From the NCBI GenBank assembly GCA_032622095.1, contig CP136061.1, forward strand, positions 23,252,991 through 23,316,990: DNA of 64,000 nt. Direction: 5' to 3'. Below are positions 40,282 to 53,666 of the stretch, in pieces (position 1 is the stretch's first letter; each line of letters starts with the position of its first letter). The notes beneath the pieces are model-generated. The model was not told the origin of the DNA. It saw only the letters and a program-made list of their open reading frames with translations, and made no database searches. A program made the position numbers and the translations under genes. This DNA is from Siphonodentalium dalli (Eukaryota > Mollusca > Scaphopoda > Gadilida > Siphonodentaliidae).

Positions 40282-43200
40282 GGATTTATGGTTCTAACCC
40301 AGAGATTCATTAATACAACTCAGGGATTTATGACTTTTTCGAAGGATTTGTGGCTCTAACCCAGAGATTCATGATTACAACTCAGGGATTTATGACTTTT
40401 TCGAAGGATTTGTGGCTCTAACCCAGAGATTCATGAATACAACGCAAGGATTTATGACCTTTTCGAAGGATTTAAGGCTCTAACCCCAAGATTCATGACT
40501 ACAACTCAGGGATTTATGACTTTTTCGAAGGATTTATGGTTCTAATCCAGAGATTCATGAATAGAACTCAGGGATTTATGACTTTTTCGAAGGATTTATG
40601 GTTCTAACCCAGAGATTCATTAATAGAACTCAGGGATTTATGACTTTTTCGAAGGATTTATGGTTCTAACCCAGAGATTCATGAATAGAACTCAGGGATT
40701 TATGACTTTTTCGAAGGATTTATGGCTTTAACCCCGAGATTCATGACTACAACTCAGGGATTTATGACTTTTTCGAAGGATTTATGGTTCTAACCCAGAG
40801 ATTCATGAATACAACTCAGGGATTTATGACTTTTTCGAAGGATTTAGGGTTCTAACCCAGAGATTCATGAATACAACTCAGGGATTTATGACTTTTTCGA
40901 AGGATTTGTGGCTCTAACCCAGAGATTCATGATTACAACTCAGGGATTTATGACTTTTTCGAAGGATTTGTGGCTCTAACTGAGAGATTCATGAATACAA
41001 CGCAAGGATTTATGACCTTTTCGAAGGATTTATGGCTCTAACCCCAAGATTCATGACTACAACTCAGGGATTTATGACTTGTTCGAAGGATTTATGGTTC
41101 TAACCCAGAGATTCATGAATAGAACTCAGGGATTTATGACTTTTTCGAAGGATTTATGGTTCTAACCCAGAGATTCATGAATAGAACTCAGGGATTTAGG
41201 ACTTTTTCGAAGGATTTATGGTTCTAACCCAGAGATTCATGAATAGAACTCAGGGATTTATGACTTTTTCGAAGGATTTATGGCTTTAACCCCGAGATTC
41301 ATGACTACAACTCAGGGATTTATGACTTTTTCGAAGGATTTATGGTTCTAACTCAGAGATTCATGAATACAACTCAGGGATTTATGACTTTTTCGAAGGA
41401 TTTATGGTTCTAACCCAGAGATTCATGAATACAACTCAGGGATTTATGACTTTTTCGAAGGATTTGTGGCTCTAACCCAGAGATTCATGATTACAACTCA
41501 GGGATTTATGACTTTTTCGAAGGATTTGGGGCTCTAACCCAGAGATTCATGAATACAACTCAGGGATTTATGACTTTTCGAAGGATTTATGGCTCAAACC
41601 CCGAGATTCATGACTACAACTCAGGGATTTATGACTTTTTCGAAGGATTTATGGTTCTAACCCAGAGATTCACGAATAGAACTCAGGGATTTAAGACTTT
41701 TTCGAAGGATTTATGGTTCTAACCCAGAGATTCATGAATAGAACTCAGGGATTTATGACTTTTTCGAAGGATTTATGGTTCTAACCCAGAGATTCATGAA
41801 TAGAACTCAGGGATTTATGACTTTTTCGAAGGATTTATGGCTTTAACCCCGAGATTCATGACTACAACTCAGGGATTTATGACTTTTTCGAAGGATTTAT
41901 GGTTCTAACCCAGAGATTCATGAATAGAACTCAGGGATTTATGACTTTTTCGAAGGATTTATGGTTCTAACCCAGAGATTCAAGAATAGAACTCAGGGAT
42001 TTATGACTTTTTCGAAGGATTTATGGCTTTAACCCCGAGATTCATGACTACAACTCAGGGATTTATGACTTTTTCGAAGGATTTATGGTTCTAACCCAGA
42101 GATTCATGAATACAACTCAGGGATTTATGACTTTTTCGAAGGATTTGTGGCTCTAACCCAGAGATTCATGAATACAACGCAGGGATTTATGACTTTTTCG
42201 AAGGATTTATGGCTCTAACCCAGAGATTCATGAATACAACGCAAGGATTTATGACTTTTTCGAAGGATTTATGGCTCAAACCCCGAGATTCATGACTACA
42301 ACTCAGGGATTTATGACTTTTTTGAAGGATTTATGGTTCTAACCCAGAGATTCACGAATAGAACTCAGGGATTTATGACTTTTTCGAAGGATTTATGGTT
42401 CTAACCCAGAGATTCATGAATAGAACTCAGGGATTTATGACTTTTTCGAAGGATTTATGGTTCTAACCCAGAGATTCATGAATAGAACTCAGGGATTTAT
42501 GACTTTTTCGAAGGATTTATGGCTTTAACCCCGAGATTCATGACTACAACTCAGGGATTTATGACTTTTTCGAAGGATTTATGGTTCTAACCCAGAGATT
42601 CATGAATACAACTCAGGGATTTATGACTTTTTCGAAGGATTTGTGGCTCTAACCCAGAGATTCATGATTACAACTCAGGGATTTATGACTTTTTCGAAGG
42701 ATTTGTGGCTCTAACCCAGAGATTCATGAATACAACGCAAGGATTTATGACCTTTTCGAAGGATTTATGGCTCTAACCCCAAGATTCATGACTACAACTC
42801 AGGGATTTATGACTTTTTCGAAGGATTTATGGTTCTAACCCAGAGATTCATGAATAGAACTCAGGGATTTATGACTTTTTCGAAGGATTTATGGTTCTAA
42901 CCCAGAGATTCATGAATAGAACTCAGGGATTTATGACTTTTTCGAAGGATTTATGGTTCTAACCCAGAGATTCATGAATAGAACTCAGGGATTTATGACT
43001 TTTTCGAAGGATTTATGGCTTTAACCCCGAGATTCATGACTACAACTCAGGGATTTATGACTTTTTCGAAGGATTTATGGTTCTAACCCAGAGATTCATG
43101 AATACAACTCAGGGATTTATGACTTTTTCGAAGGATTTATGGTTCTAACCCAGAGATTCATGAATACAACTCAGGGATTTATGACTTTTTCGAAGGATTT

Positions 43201-44743
43201 GTTGCTCTAACCCAGAGATTCATGATTACAACTCAGGGATTTATGACTTTTTCGAAGGATTTGTGGCTCTAACCCAGAGATTCATGAATACAACGCAAGG
43301 ATTTATGACCTTTTCGATGGATTTATGGCTCTAACCCCAAGATTCATGACTACAACTCAGGGATTTATGACTTTTTCGAAGGATTTATGGTTCTAACCCA
43401 GAGATTCATGAATAGAACTCAGGGATTTATGACTTTTTCGAAGGATTTATGGTTCTAACCCAGAGATTCATGAATAGAACTCAGGGATTTATGACTTTTT
43501 CGAAGGATTTATGGCTTTAACCCCGAGATTCATGACTACAACTCAGGGATTTATGACTTTTTCGAAGGATTTATGGTTCTAACCCAGAGATTCATGAATA
43601 CAACTCAGGGATTTATGACTTTTTCGAAGGATTTATGGTTCTAACCCAGAGATTCATGAATACAACTCAGGGATTTATGACTTTTTCGAAGGATTTGTGG
43701 CTCTAACCCAGAGATTCATGATTACAACTCAGGGATTTATGACTTTTTCGAAGGATTTGTGGCTCTAACCCAGAGATTCATGAATACAACTCAGGGATTT
43801 ATGACTTTTCGAAGGATTTATGGCTCAAACCTCGAGATTCATGACTACAACTCAGGGATTTATGACTTTTTTGAAGGATTTATGGTTCTAACCCAGAGAT
43901 TCACGAATAGAACTCAGGGATTTATGACTTTTTCGAAGGATTTATGGTTCTAACCCAGAGATTCATGAATAGAACTCAGGGATTTATGACTTTTTCGAAG
44001 GATTTATGGTTCTAACCCAGAGATTCATGAATAGAACTCAGGGATTTATGACTTTTTCGAAGGATTTATGGCTTTAACCCCGAGATTCATGACTACAACT
44101 CAGGGATTTATGACTTTTTCGAAGGATTTATGGTTCTAACCCAGAGATTCATGAATACAACTCAGGGATTTATGACTTTTTCGAAGGATTTGTGGCTCTA
44201 ACCCAGAGATTCATGATTACAACTCAGGGATTTATGACTTTTTCGAAGGATTTGTGGCTCTAACCCAGAGATTCATGAATACAACGCAAGGATTTATGAC
44301 CTTTTCGAAGGATTTATGGCTCTAACCCCAAGATTCATGACTACAACTCAGGGATTTATGACTTTTTCGAAGGATTTATGGTTCTAACCCAGAGATTCAT
44401 GAATAGAACTCAGGGATTTATGACTTTTTCGAAGGATTTATGGTTCTAACCCAGAGATTCATGAATAGAACTCAGGGATTTATGACTTTTTCGAAGGATT
44501 TATGGTTCTAACCCAGAGATTCATGAATAGAACTCAGGGATTTATGACTTTTTCGAAGGATTTATGGCTTTAACCCCGAGATTCATGACTACAACTCAGG
44601 GATTTATGACTTTTTCGAAGGATTTATGGTTCTAACCCAGAGATTCATGAATACAACTCAGGGATTTATGACTTTTTCGAAGGATTTATGGTTCTAACCC
44701 AGAGATTCATGAATACAACTCAGGGATTTATGACTTTTTCGAA
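40282..44743. repeat. 4,462-bp tandem duplication, right copy
   Basis: A near-perfect repeat of 35820-40281. At 44744 the sequence resumes with the GTTGCTC monomer that follows 27701 in the first super-repeat, so this copy was inserted inside an already duplicated block. Confidence 0.9.
43257..44247. repeat. 16-monomer HOR, 991 bp, carrying the G-H-I cassette
   Basis: The order is B-C-D-D-E-F-F-A-G-H-I-D-D-E-F-A, sixteen monomers, one of them 61 bp. The next B starts at 44248, 991 bp on. The same 991-bp form occurs at 45302-46292 and 26215-27205. It reads as an 8-mer joined to a second 8-mer in which B-C-D is replaced by G-H-I, a compound HOR. Confidence 0.8.
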
Positions 44744-44805
44744 GGATTTGTTGCTCTAACCCAGAGATTCATGATTACAACTCAGGGATTTATGACTTTT
44801 TCGAA

Positions 44806-45301
44806 GGATTTGTGGCTCTAACCCAGAGATTCATGAATACAACGCAAGGATTTATGACCTTTTCGAAGGATTTATGGCTCTAACCCCAAGATTCATGACT
44901 ACAACTCAGGGATTTATGACTTTTTCGAAGGATTTATGGTTCTAACCCAGAGATTCATGAATAGAACTCAGGGATTTATGACTTTTTCGAAGGATTTATG
45001 GTTCTAACCCAGAGATTCATGAATAGAACTCAGGGATTTATGACTTTTTCGAAGGATTTATGGCTTTAACCCCGAGATTCATGACTACAACTCAGGGATT
45101 TATGACTTTTTCGAAGGATTTATGGTTCTAACCCAGAGATTCATGAATACAACTCAGGGATTTATGACTTTTTCGAAGGATTTATGGTTCTAACCCAGAG
45201 ATTCATGAATACAACTCAGGGATTTATGACTTTTTCGAAGGATTTGTTGCTCTAACCCAGAGATTCATGATTACAACTCAGGGATTTATGACTTTTTCGA
45301 A
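44806..45301. repeat. 8-monomer HOR, 496 bp, locally doubled
   Basis: B-C-D-D-E-F-F-A(GTTGCTC), followed at 45302 by another B-C-D-D-E-F-F-A leading into the G cassette at 45798. The first super-repeat has only one such 8-mer before its cassette (27764 to 28260), so one 496-bp unit was gained here. Confidence 0.75.
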
Positions 45302-46850
45302 GGATTTGTGGCTCTAACCCAGAGATTCATGAATACAACGCAAGGATTTATGACCTTTTCGAAGGATTTATGGCTCTAACCCCAAGATTCATGACTACAA
45401 CTCAGGGATTTATGACTTTTTCGAAGGATTTATGGTTCTAACCCAGAGATTCATGAATAGAACTCAGGGATTTATGACTTTTTCGAAGGATTTATGGTTC
45501 TAACCCAGAGATTCATGAATAGAACTCAGGGATTTATGACTTTTTCGAAGGATTTATGGCTTTAACCCCGAGATTCATGACTACAACTCAGGGATTTATG
45601 ACTTTTTCGAAGGATTTATGGTTCTAACCCAGAGATTCATGAATACAACTCAGGGATTTATGACTTTTTCGAAGGATTTATGGTTCTAACCCAGAGATTC
45701 ATGAATACAACTCAGGGATTTATGACTTTTTCGAAGGATTTGTGGCTCTAACCCAGAGATTCATGATTACAACTCAGGGATTTATGACTTTTTCGAAGGA
45801 TTTGTGGCTCTAACCCAGAGATTCATGAATACAACTCAGGGATTTATGACTTTTCGAAGGATTTATGGCTCAAACCTCGAGATTCATGACTACAACTCAG
45901 GGATTTATGACTTTTTTGAAGGATTTATGGTTCTAACCCAGAGATTCACGAATAGAACTCAGGGATTTATGACTTTTTCGAAGGATTTATGGTTCTAACC
46001 CAGAGATTCATGAATAGAACTCAGGGATTTATGACTTTTTCGAAGGATTTATGGTTCTAACCCAGAGATTCATGAATAGAACTCAGGGATTTATGACTTT
46101 TTCGAAGGATTTATGGCTTTAACCCCGAGATTCATGACTACAACTCAGGGATTTATGACTTTTTCGAAGGATTTATGGTTCTAACCCAGAGATTCATGAA
46201 TACAACTCAGGGATTTATGACTTTTTCGAAGGATTTGTGGCTCTAACCCAGAGATTCATGATTACAACTCAGGGATTTATGACTTTTTCGAAGGATTTGT
46301 GGCTCTAACCCAGAGATTCATGAATACAACGCAAGGATTTATGACCTTTTCGAAGGATTTATGGCTCTAACCCCAAGATTCATGACTACAACTCAGGGAT
46401 TTATGACTTTTTCGAAGGATTTATGGTTCTAACCCAGAGATTCATGAATAGAACTCAGGGATTTATGACTTTTTCGAAGGATTTATGGTTCTAACCCAGA
46501 GATTCATGAATAGAACTCAGGGATTTATGACTTTTTCGAAGGATTTATGGTTCTAACCCAGAGATTCATGAATAGAACTCAGGGATTTATGACTTTTTCG
46601 AAGGATTTATGGCTTTAACCCCGAGATTCATGACTACAACTCAGGGATTTATGACTTTTTCGAAGGATTTATGGTTCTAACCCAGAGATTCATGAATACA
46701 ACTCAGGGATTTATGACTTTTTCGAAGGATTTATGGTTCTAACCCAGAGATTCATGAATACAACTCAGGGATTTATGACTTTTTCGAAGGATTTGTTGCT
46801 CTAACCCAGAGATTCATGATTACAACTCAGGGATTTATGACTTTTTCGAA
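45302..46850. repeat. 25-monomer compound HOR, 1,549 bp (second locus)
   Basis: 991-bp and 558-bp forms lie in tandem (B at 45302, 46293 and 46851). The following G cassette at 47347 is exactly 1,549 bp after 45798. The next unit starts at 46851 and diverges near 47.55 kb. Compared with the first super-repeat (17600-30179), this unit is an extra copy present only in the second super-repeat. Confidence 0.75.
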
Positions 46851-49142
46851 GGATTTGTGGCTCTAACCCAGAGATTCATGAATACAACGCAAGGATTTAT
46901 GACCTTTTCGAAGGATTTATGGCTCTAACCCCAAGATTCATGACTACAACTCAGGGATTTATGACTTTTTCGAAGGATTTATGGTTCTAACCCAGAGATT
47001 CATGAATAGAACTCAGGGATTTATGACTTTTTCGAAGGATTTATGGTTCTAACCCAGAGATTCATGAATAGAACTCAGGGATTTATGACTTTTTCGAAGG
47101 ATTTATGGCTTTAACCCCGAGATTCATGACTACAACTCAGGGATTTATGACTTTTTCGAAGGATTTATGGTTCTAACCCAGAGATTCATGAATACAACTC
47201 AGGGATTTATGACTTTTTCGAAGGATTTATGGTTCTAACCCAGAGATTCATGAATAGAACTCAGGGATTTATGACTTTTTCGAAGGATTTGTGGCTCTAA
47301 CCCAGAGATTCATGATTACAACTCAGGGATTTATGACTTTTTCGAAGGATTTGTGGCTCTAACCCAGAGATTCATGAATACAACTCAGGGATTTATGACT
47401 TTTCGAAGGATTTATGGCTCAAACCTCGAGATTCATGACTACAACTCAGGGATTTATGACTTTTTTGAAGGATTTATGGTTCTAACCCAGAGATTCACGA
47501 ATAGAACTCAGGGATTTATGACTTTTTCGAAGGATTTATGGTTCTAACCCAGAGATTCATGAATACAACGCAGGGATTTATGACTTTTTCGAAGGATTTA
47601 TGGCTCTAACCCAGAGATTCATGAATACAACGCAAGGATTTATGACTTTTTCGAAGGATTTATGGCTCAAACCCCGAGATTCATGACTACAACTCAGGGA
47701 TTTATGACTTTTTTGAAGGATTTATGGTTCTAACCCAGAGATTCACGAATAGAACTCAGGGATTTATGACTTTTTCGAAGGATTTATGGTTCTAACCCAG
47801 AGATTCATGAATAGAACTCAGGGATTTATGACTTTTTCGAAGGATTTATGGTTCTAACCCAGAGATTCATGAATAGAACTCAGGGATTTATGACTTTTTC
47901 GAAGGATTTATGGCTTTAACCCCGAGATTCATGACTACAACTCAGGGATTTATGACTTTTTCGAAGGATTTATGGTTCTAACCCAGAGATTCATGAATAC
48001 AACTCAGGGATTTATGACTTTTTCGAAGGATTTGTGGCTCTAACCCAGAGATTCATGATTACAACTCAGGGATTTATGACTTTTTCGAAGGATTTGTGGC
48101 TCTAACCCAGAGATTCATGAATACAACGCAAGGATTTATGACCTTTTCGAAGGATTTATGGCTCTAACCCCAAGATTCATGACTACAACTCAGGGATTTA
48201 TGACTTTTTCGAAGGATTTATGGTTCTAACCCAGAGATTCATGAATAGAACTCAGGGATTTATGACTTTTTCGAAGGATTTATGGTTCTAACCCAGAGAT
48301 TCATGAATAGAACTCAGGGATTTATGACTTTTTCGAAGGATTTATGGTTCTAACCCAGAGATTCATGAATACAACTCAGGGATTTATGACTTTTTCGAAG
48401 GATTTATGGTTCTAACCCAGAGATTCATGAATACAACTCAGGGATTTATGACTTTTTCGAAGGATTTGTGGCTCTAACCCAGAGATTCATGATTACAACT
48501 CAGGGATTTATGACTTTTTCGAAGGATTTGTGGCTCTAACCCAGAGATTCATGAATACAACTCAGGGATTTATGACTTTTCGAAGGATTTATGGCTCAAA
48601 CCTCGAGATTCATGACTACAACTCAGGGATTTATGACTTTTTTGAAGGATTTATGGTTCTAACCCAGAGATTCACGAATAGAACTCAGGGATTTATGACT
48701 TTTTCGAAGGATTTATGGTTCTAACCCAGAGATTCATGAATACAACGCAGGGATTTATGACTTTTTCGAAGGATTTATGGCTCTAACCCAGAGATTCATG
48801 AATACAACGCAAGGATTTATGACTTTTTCGAAGGATTTATGGCTCAAACCCCGAGATTCATGACTACAACTCAGGGATTTATGACTTTTTTGAAGGATTT
48901 ATGGTTCTAACCCAGAGATTCACGAATAGAACTCAGGGATTTATGACTTTTTCGAAGGATTTATGGTTCTAACCCAGAGATTCATGAATAGAACTCAGGG
49001 ATTTATAACTTTTTCGAAGGATTTATGGTTCTAACCCAGAGATTCATGAATAGAACTCAGGGATTTATGACTTTTTCGAAGGATTTATGGCTTTAACCCC
49101 GAGATTCATGACTACAACTCAGGGATTTATGACTTTTTCGAA

Positions 49143-52100
49143 GGATTTATGGTTCTAACCCAGAGATTCATGAATACAACTCAGGGATTTATGACTTTTT
49201 CGAAGGATTTGTGGCTCTAACCCAGAGATTCATGATTACAACTCAGGGATTTATGACTTTTTCGAAGGATTTGTGGCTCTAACCCAGAGATTCATGAATA
49301 CAACGCAAGGATTTATGACCTTTTCGAAGGATTTATGGCTCTAACCCCAAGATTCATGACTACAACTCAGGGATTTATGACTTTTTCGAAGGATTTATGG
49401 TTCTAACCCAGAGATTCATGAATAGAACTCAGGGATTTATGACTTTTTCGAAGGATTTATGGTTCTAACCCAGAGATTCATGAATAGAACTCAGGGATTT
49501 ATGACTTTTTCGAAGGATTTATGGTTCTAACCCAGAGATTCATGAATAGAACTCAGGGATTTATGACTTTTTCGAAGGATTTATGGCTTTAACCCCGAGA
49601 TTCATGACTACAACTCAGGGATTTATGACTTTTTCGAAGGATTTATGGTTCTAACCCAGAGATTCATGAATACAACTCAGGGATTTATGACTTTTTCGAA
49701 GGATTTGTGGCTCTAACCCAGAGATTCATGATTACAACTCAGGGATTTATGACTTTTTCGAAGGATTTGTGGCTCTAACCCAGAGATTCATGAATACAAC
49801 GCAAGGATTTATGACCTTTTCGAAGGATTTATGGCTCTAACCCCAAGATTCATGACTACAACTCAGGGATTTATGACTTTTTCGAAGGATTTATGGTTCT
49901 AACCCAGAGATTCATGAATATAACTCAGGGATTTATGACTTTTTCGAAGGATTTATGGTTCTAACCCAGAGATTCATGAATACAACGCAGGGATTTATGA
50001 CTTTTTCGAAGGATTTGTGGCTCTAACCCAGAGATTCGTGAATACAACGCAAGGATTTATGACCTTTTCGAAGGATTTATGGCTCTAACCCCGAGATTCA
50101 TGACTACAACTCAGGGATTTATGACTTTTTCGAAGGATTTATGGTTCTAACCCAGAGATTCATGAATAGAACTCAGGGATTTATGACCTTTTCGAAGGAT
50201 TTATGGTTCTAACCCAGAGATTCATGAATAGAACTCAGGGATTTATGACTTTTTCGAAGGATTTATGGTTCTAACCCAGAGATTCATGAATAGAACTCAG
50301 GGATTTATGACTTTTTTGAAGGATTTATGGCTTTAACCCCGAGATTCATGACTACAACTCAGGGATTTATGACTTTTTCGAAGGATTTATGGTTCTAACC
50401 CAGAGATTCATGAATACAACTCAGGGATTTATGACTTTTTCGAAGGATTTGTGGCTCTAACCCAGAGATTCATGAATACAACGCAGGGATTTATGACTTT
50501 TTCGAAGGATTTATGGCTCTAACCCAGAGATTCATGAATACAACGCAAGGATTTATGACTTTTTCGAAGGATTTATGGCTCAAACCCCGAGATTCATGAC
50601 TACAACTCAGGGATTTATGACTTTTTTGAAGGATTTATGGTTCTAACCCAGAGATTCACGAATAGAACTCAGGGATTTATGACTTTTTCGAAGGATTTAT
50701 GGTTCTAACCCAGAGATTCATGAATAGAACTCAGGGATTTATGACTTTTTCGAAGGATTTATGGTTCTAACCCAGAGATTCATGAATAGAACTCAGGGAT
50801 TTATGACTTTTTCGAAGGATTTATGGCTTTAACCCCGAGATTCATGACTACAACTCAGGGATTTATGACTTTTTCGAAGGATTTATGGTTCTAACCCAGA
50901 GATTCATTAATACAACTCAGGGATTTATGACTTTTTCGAAGGATTTGTGGCTCTAACCCAGAGATTCATGATTACAACTCAGGGATTTATGACTTTTTCG
51001 AAGGATTTGTGGCTCTAACCCAGAGATTCATGAATACAACGCAAGGATTTATGACCTTTTCGAAGGATTTAAGGCTCTTACCCCAAGATTCATGACTACA
51101 ACTCAGGGATTTATGACTTTTTCGAAGGATTTATGGTTCTAACCCAGAGATTCATGAATAGAACTCAGGGATTTATGACTTTTTCGAAGGATTTATGGTT
51201 CTAACCCAGAGATTCATGAATAGAACTCAGGGATTTATGACTTTTTCGAAGGATTTATGGTTCTAACCCAGAGATTCATGAATAGAACTCAGGGATTTAT
51301 GACTTTTTCGAAGGATTTATGGCTTTAACCCCGAGATTCATGACTACAACTCAGGGATTTATGACTTTTTCGAAGGATTTATGGTTCTAACCCAGAGATT
51401 CATGAATACAACTCAGGGATTTATGACTTTTTCGAAGGATTTAGGGTTCTAACCCAGAGATTCATGAATACAACTCAGGGATTTATGACTTTTTCGAAGG
51501 ATTTGTGGCTCTAACCCAGAGATTCATGATTACAACTCAGGGATTTATGACTTTTTCGAAGGATTTGTGGCTCTAACCGAGAGATTCATGAATACAACGC
51601 AAGGATTTATGACCTTTTCGAAGGATTTATGGCTCTAACCCCAAGATTCATGACTACAACTCAGGGATTTATGACTTTTTCGAAGGATTTATGGTTCTAA
51701 CCCAGAGATTCATGAATAGAACTCAGGGATTTATGACTTTTTCGAAGGATTTATGGTTCTAACCCAGAGATTCATGAATAGAACTCAGGGATTTAGGACT
51801 TTTTCGAAGGATTTATGGTTCTAACCCAGAGATTCATGAATAGAACTCAGGGATTTATGACTTTTTCGAAGGATTTATGGCTTTAACCCCGAGATTCATG
51901 ACTACAACTCAGGGATTTATGACTTTTTCGAAGGATTTATGGTTCTAACTCAGAGATTCATGAATACAACTCAGGGATTTATGACTTTTTCGAAGGATTT
52001 ATGGTTCTAACCCAGAGATTCATGAATACAACTCAGGGATTTATGACTTTTTCGAAGGATTTGTGGCTCTAACCCAGAGATTCATGATTACAACTCAGGG

Positions 52101-52318
52101 ATTTATCACTTTTTCGAAGGATTTGTGGCTCTAACCCAGAGATTCATGAATACAACTCAGGGATTTATGACTTTTCGAAGGATTTATGGCTCAAACCCCG
52201 AGATTCATGACTACAACTCAGGGATTTATGACTTTTTCGAAGGATTTATGGTTCTAACCCAGAGATTCACGAATAGAACTCAGGGATTTATGACTTTTTC
52301 GAAGGATTTATGGTTCTA
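49143..52318. repeat. Super-repeat, copy 3, truncated
   Basis: It starts with the F monomer equivalent to 17600 and 30180. It first follows 17600 onward; from about 49.95 kb it matches at offset 30862 (GATTCGTG 50033 against 19171; cassette 52119 against 21257). The change from offset 31543 to 30862 is 681 bp, eleven monomers including one 61-mer, lost near 49.7-49.9 kb. Homology fades after the cassette at about 52.3 kb. Confidence 0.75.
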
Positions 52319-52985
52319 ACCCAGAGATTCATGAATACAACTCAGGGATTTATGACTTTTTCGAAGGATTTATGGTTCTAACCCAGAGATTCATGAATAG
52401 AACTCATGGATTTATGACTTTTTCGAAGGATTTATGGCTTTAACCCCGAGATTCATGACTACAACTCAGGGATTTATGACTTTTTCGAAGGATTTATGGT
52501 TCTAACCCAGAGATTCATGAATACAACTCAGGGATTTATGACTTTTTCGAAGGATTTGTGGCTCTAACCCAGAGATTCATGATTACAACTCAGGGATTTA
52601 TGACTTTTTCGAAGGATTTATGGTTCTAACCCAGAGATTCATGAATAGAACTCAGGGATTTATGACTTTTTCGAAAGATTTAATGTTCTAACCCAGAGAT
52701 TCATGAATAGAACTCAGGGATTTATGACTTTTTCGAAGGATTTATGGCTTTAACCCCGAGATTCATAACTACAACTCAGGGATTTATGACTTTTTCGAAG
52801 GATTTATGGTTCTAACCCAGAGATTCATTAATACAACTCAGGGATTTATGACTTTTTCGAAGGATTTGTGGCTCTAACCCAGAGATTCATGATTACAACT
52901 CAGGGATTTATGACTTTTTCGAAGGATTTGTGGCTCTAACCCAGAGATTCATGAATACAACGCAAGGATTTATGACCTTTTCGAA
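52319..52985. repeat. Junction stretch of mixed monomers
   Basis: F, D with CTCATGG, E, F, A, D, D with TTCGAAAGATTTAATG (near 52671), E with CATAACTAC, F with CATTAAT, A and B. The AAAGATTTAATG and CATAACTAC pair recurs near 55.03, 57.19 and 62.40 kb. Only satellite sequence is seen. Confidence 0.65.
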
Positions 52986-53666
52986 GGATTTATGGCTCTA
53001 ACCCCAAGATTCATGACTACAACTCAGGGATTTATGACTTTTTCGAAGGATTTATGGTTCTAACCCAGAGATTCATGAATAGAACTCAGGGATTTATGAC
53101 TTTTTCGAAGGATTTATGGTTCTAATCCAGAGATTCATGAATAGAACTCAGGGATTTATGACTTTTTCGAAGGATTTATGGTTCTAACCCAGAGATTCAT
53201 GAATAGAACTCAGGGATTTATGACTTTTTCGAAGGATTTATGGCTTTAACCCCGAGATTCATGACTACAACTCAGGGATTTATGACTTTTTCGAAGGATT
53301 TATGGTTCTAACCCAGAGATTCATGAATACAACTCAGGGATTTATGACTTTTTCGAAGGATTTATGGTTCTAACCCAGAGATTCATGAATACAACTCAGG
53401 GATTTATGACTTTTTCGAAGGATTTGTGGCTCTAACCCAGAGATTCATGATTACAACTCAGGGATTTATGACTTTTTCGAAGGATTTGTGGCTCTAACCC
53501 AGAGATTCATGAATACAACTCAGGGATTTATGACTTTTCGAAGGATTTATGGCTCAAACCCCGAGATTCATGACTACAACTCAGGGATTTATGACTTTTT
53601 TGAAGGATTTATGGTTCTAACCCAGAGATTCACGAATAGAACTCAGGGATTTATGACTTTTTCGAA
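52986..53666. repeat. 681-bp tandem duplication, left copy
   Basis: Eleven monomers, one 61 bp: C, D, D with TAATCCAG, D, E, F, F, A, G, H, I. At 53667 the order restarts with C, so I is joined directly to C. The cassettes at 53482 and 54163 and the TAATCCAG markers (53123, 53804) are 681 bp apart. Confidence 0.85.

Larger units (their letters stand above)
30180..49142. repeat. Super-repeat, copy 2, enlarged to 18,963 bp
   Basis: It is collinear with 17600-30179 but interrupted by additions: +4462 bp (35820-40281 doubled to 44743), +496 bp (44806-45301 doubled), +1549 bp (an extra 25-mer) and -124 bp (two monomers absent between the cassettes at 47347 and 48524). 12580+4462+496+1549-124 equals 18963, which is the observed distance from 30180 to the next equivalent monomer at 49143. 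Confidence 0.78.
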
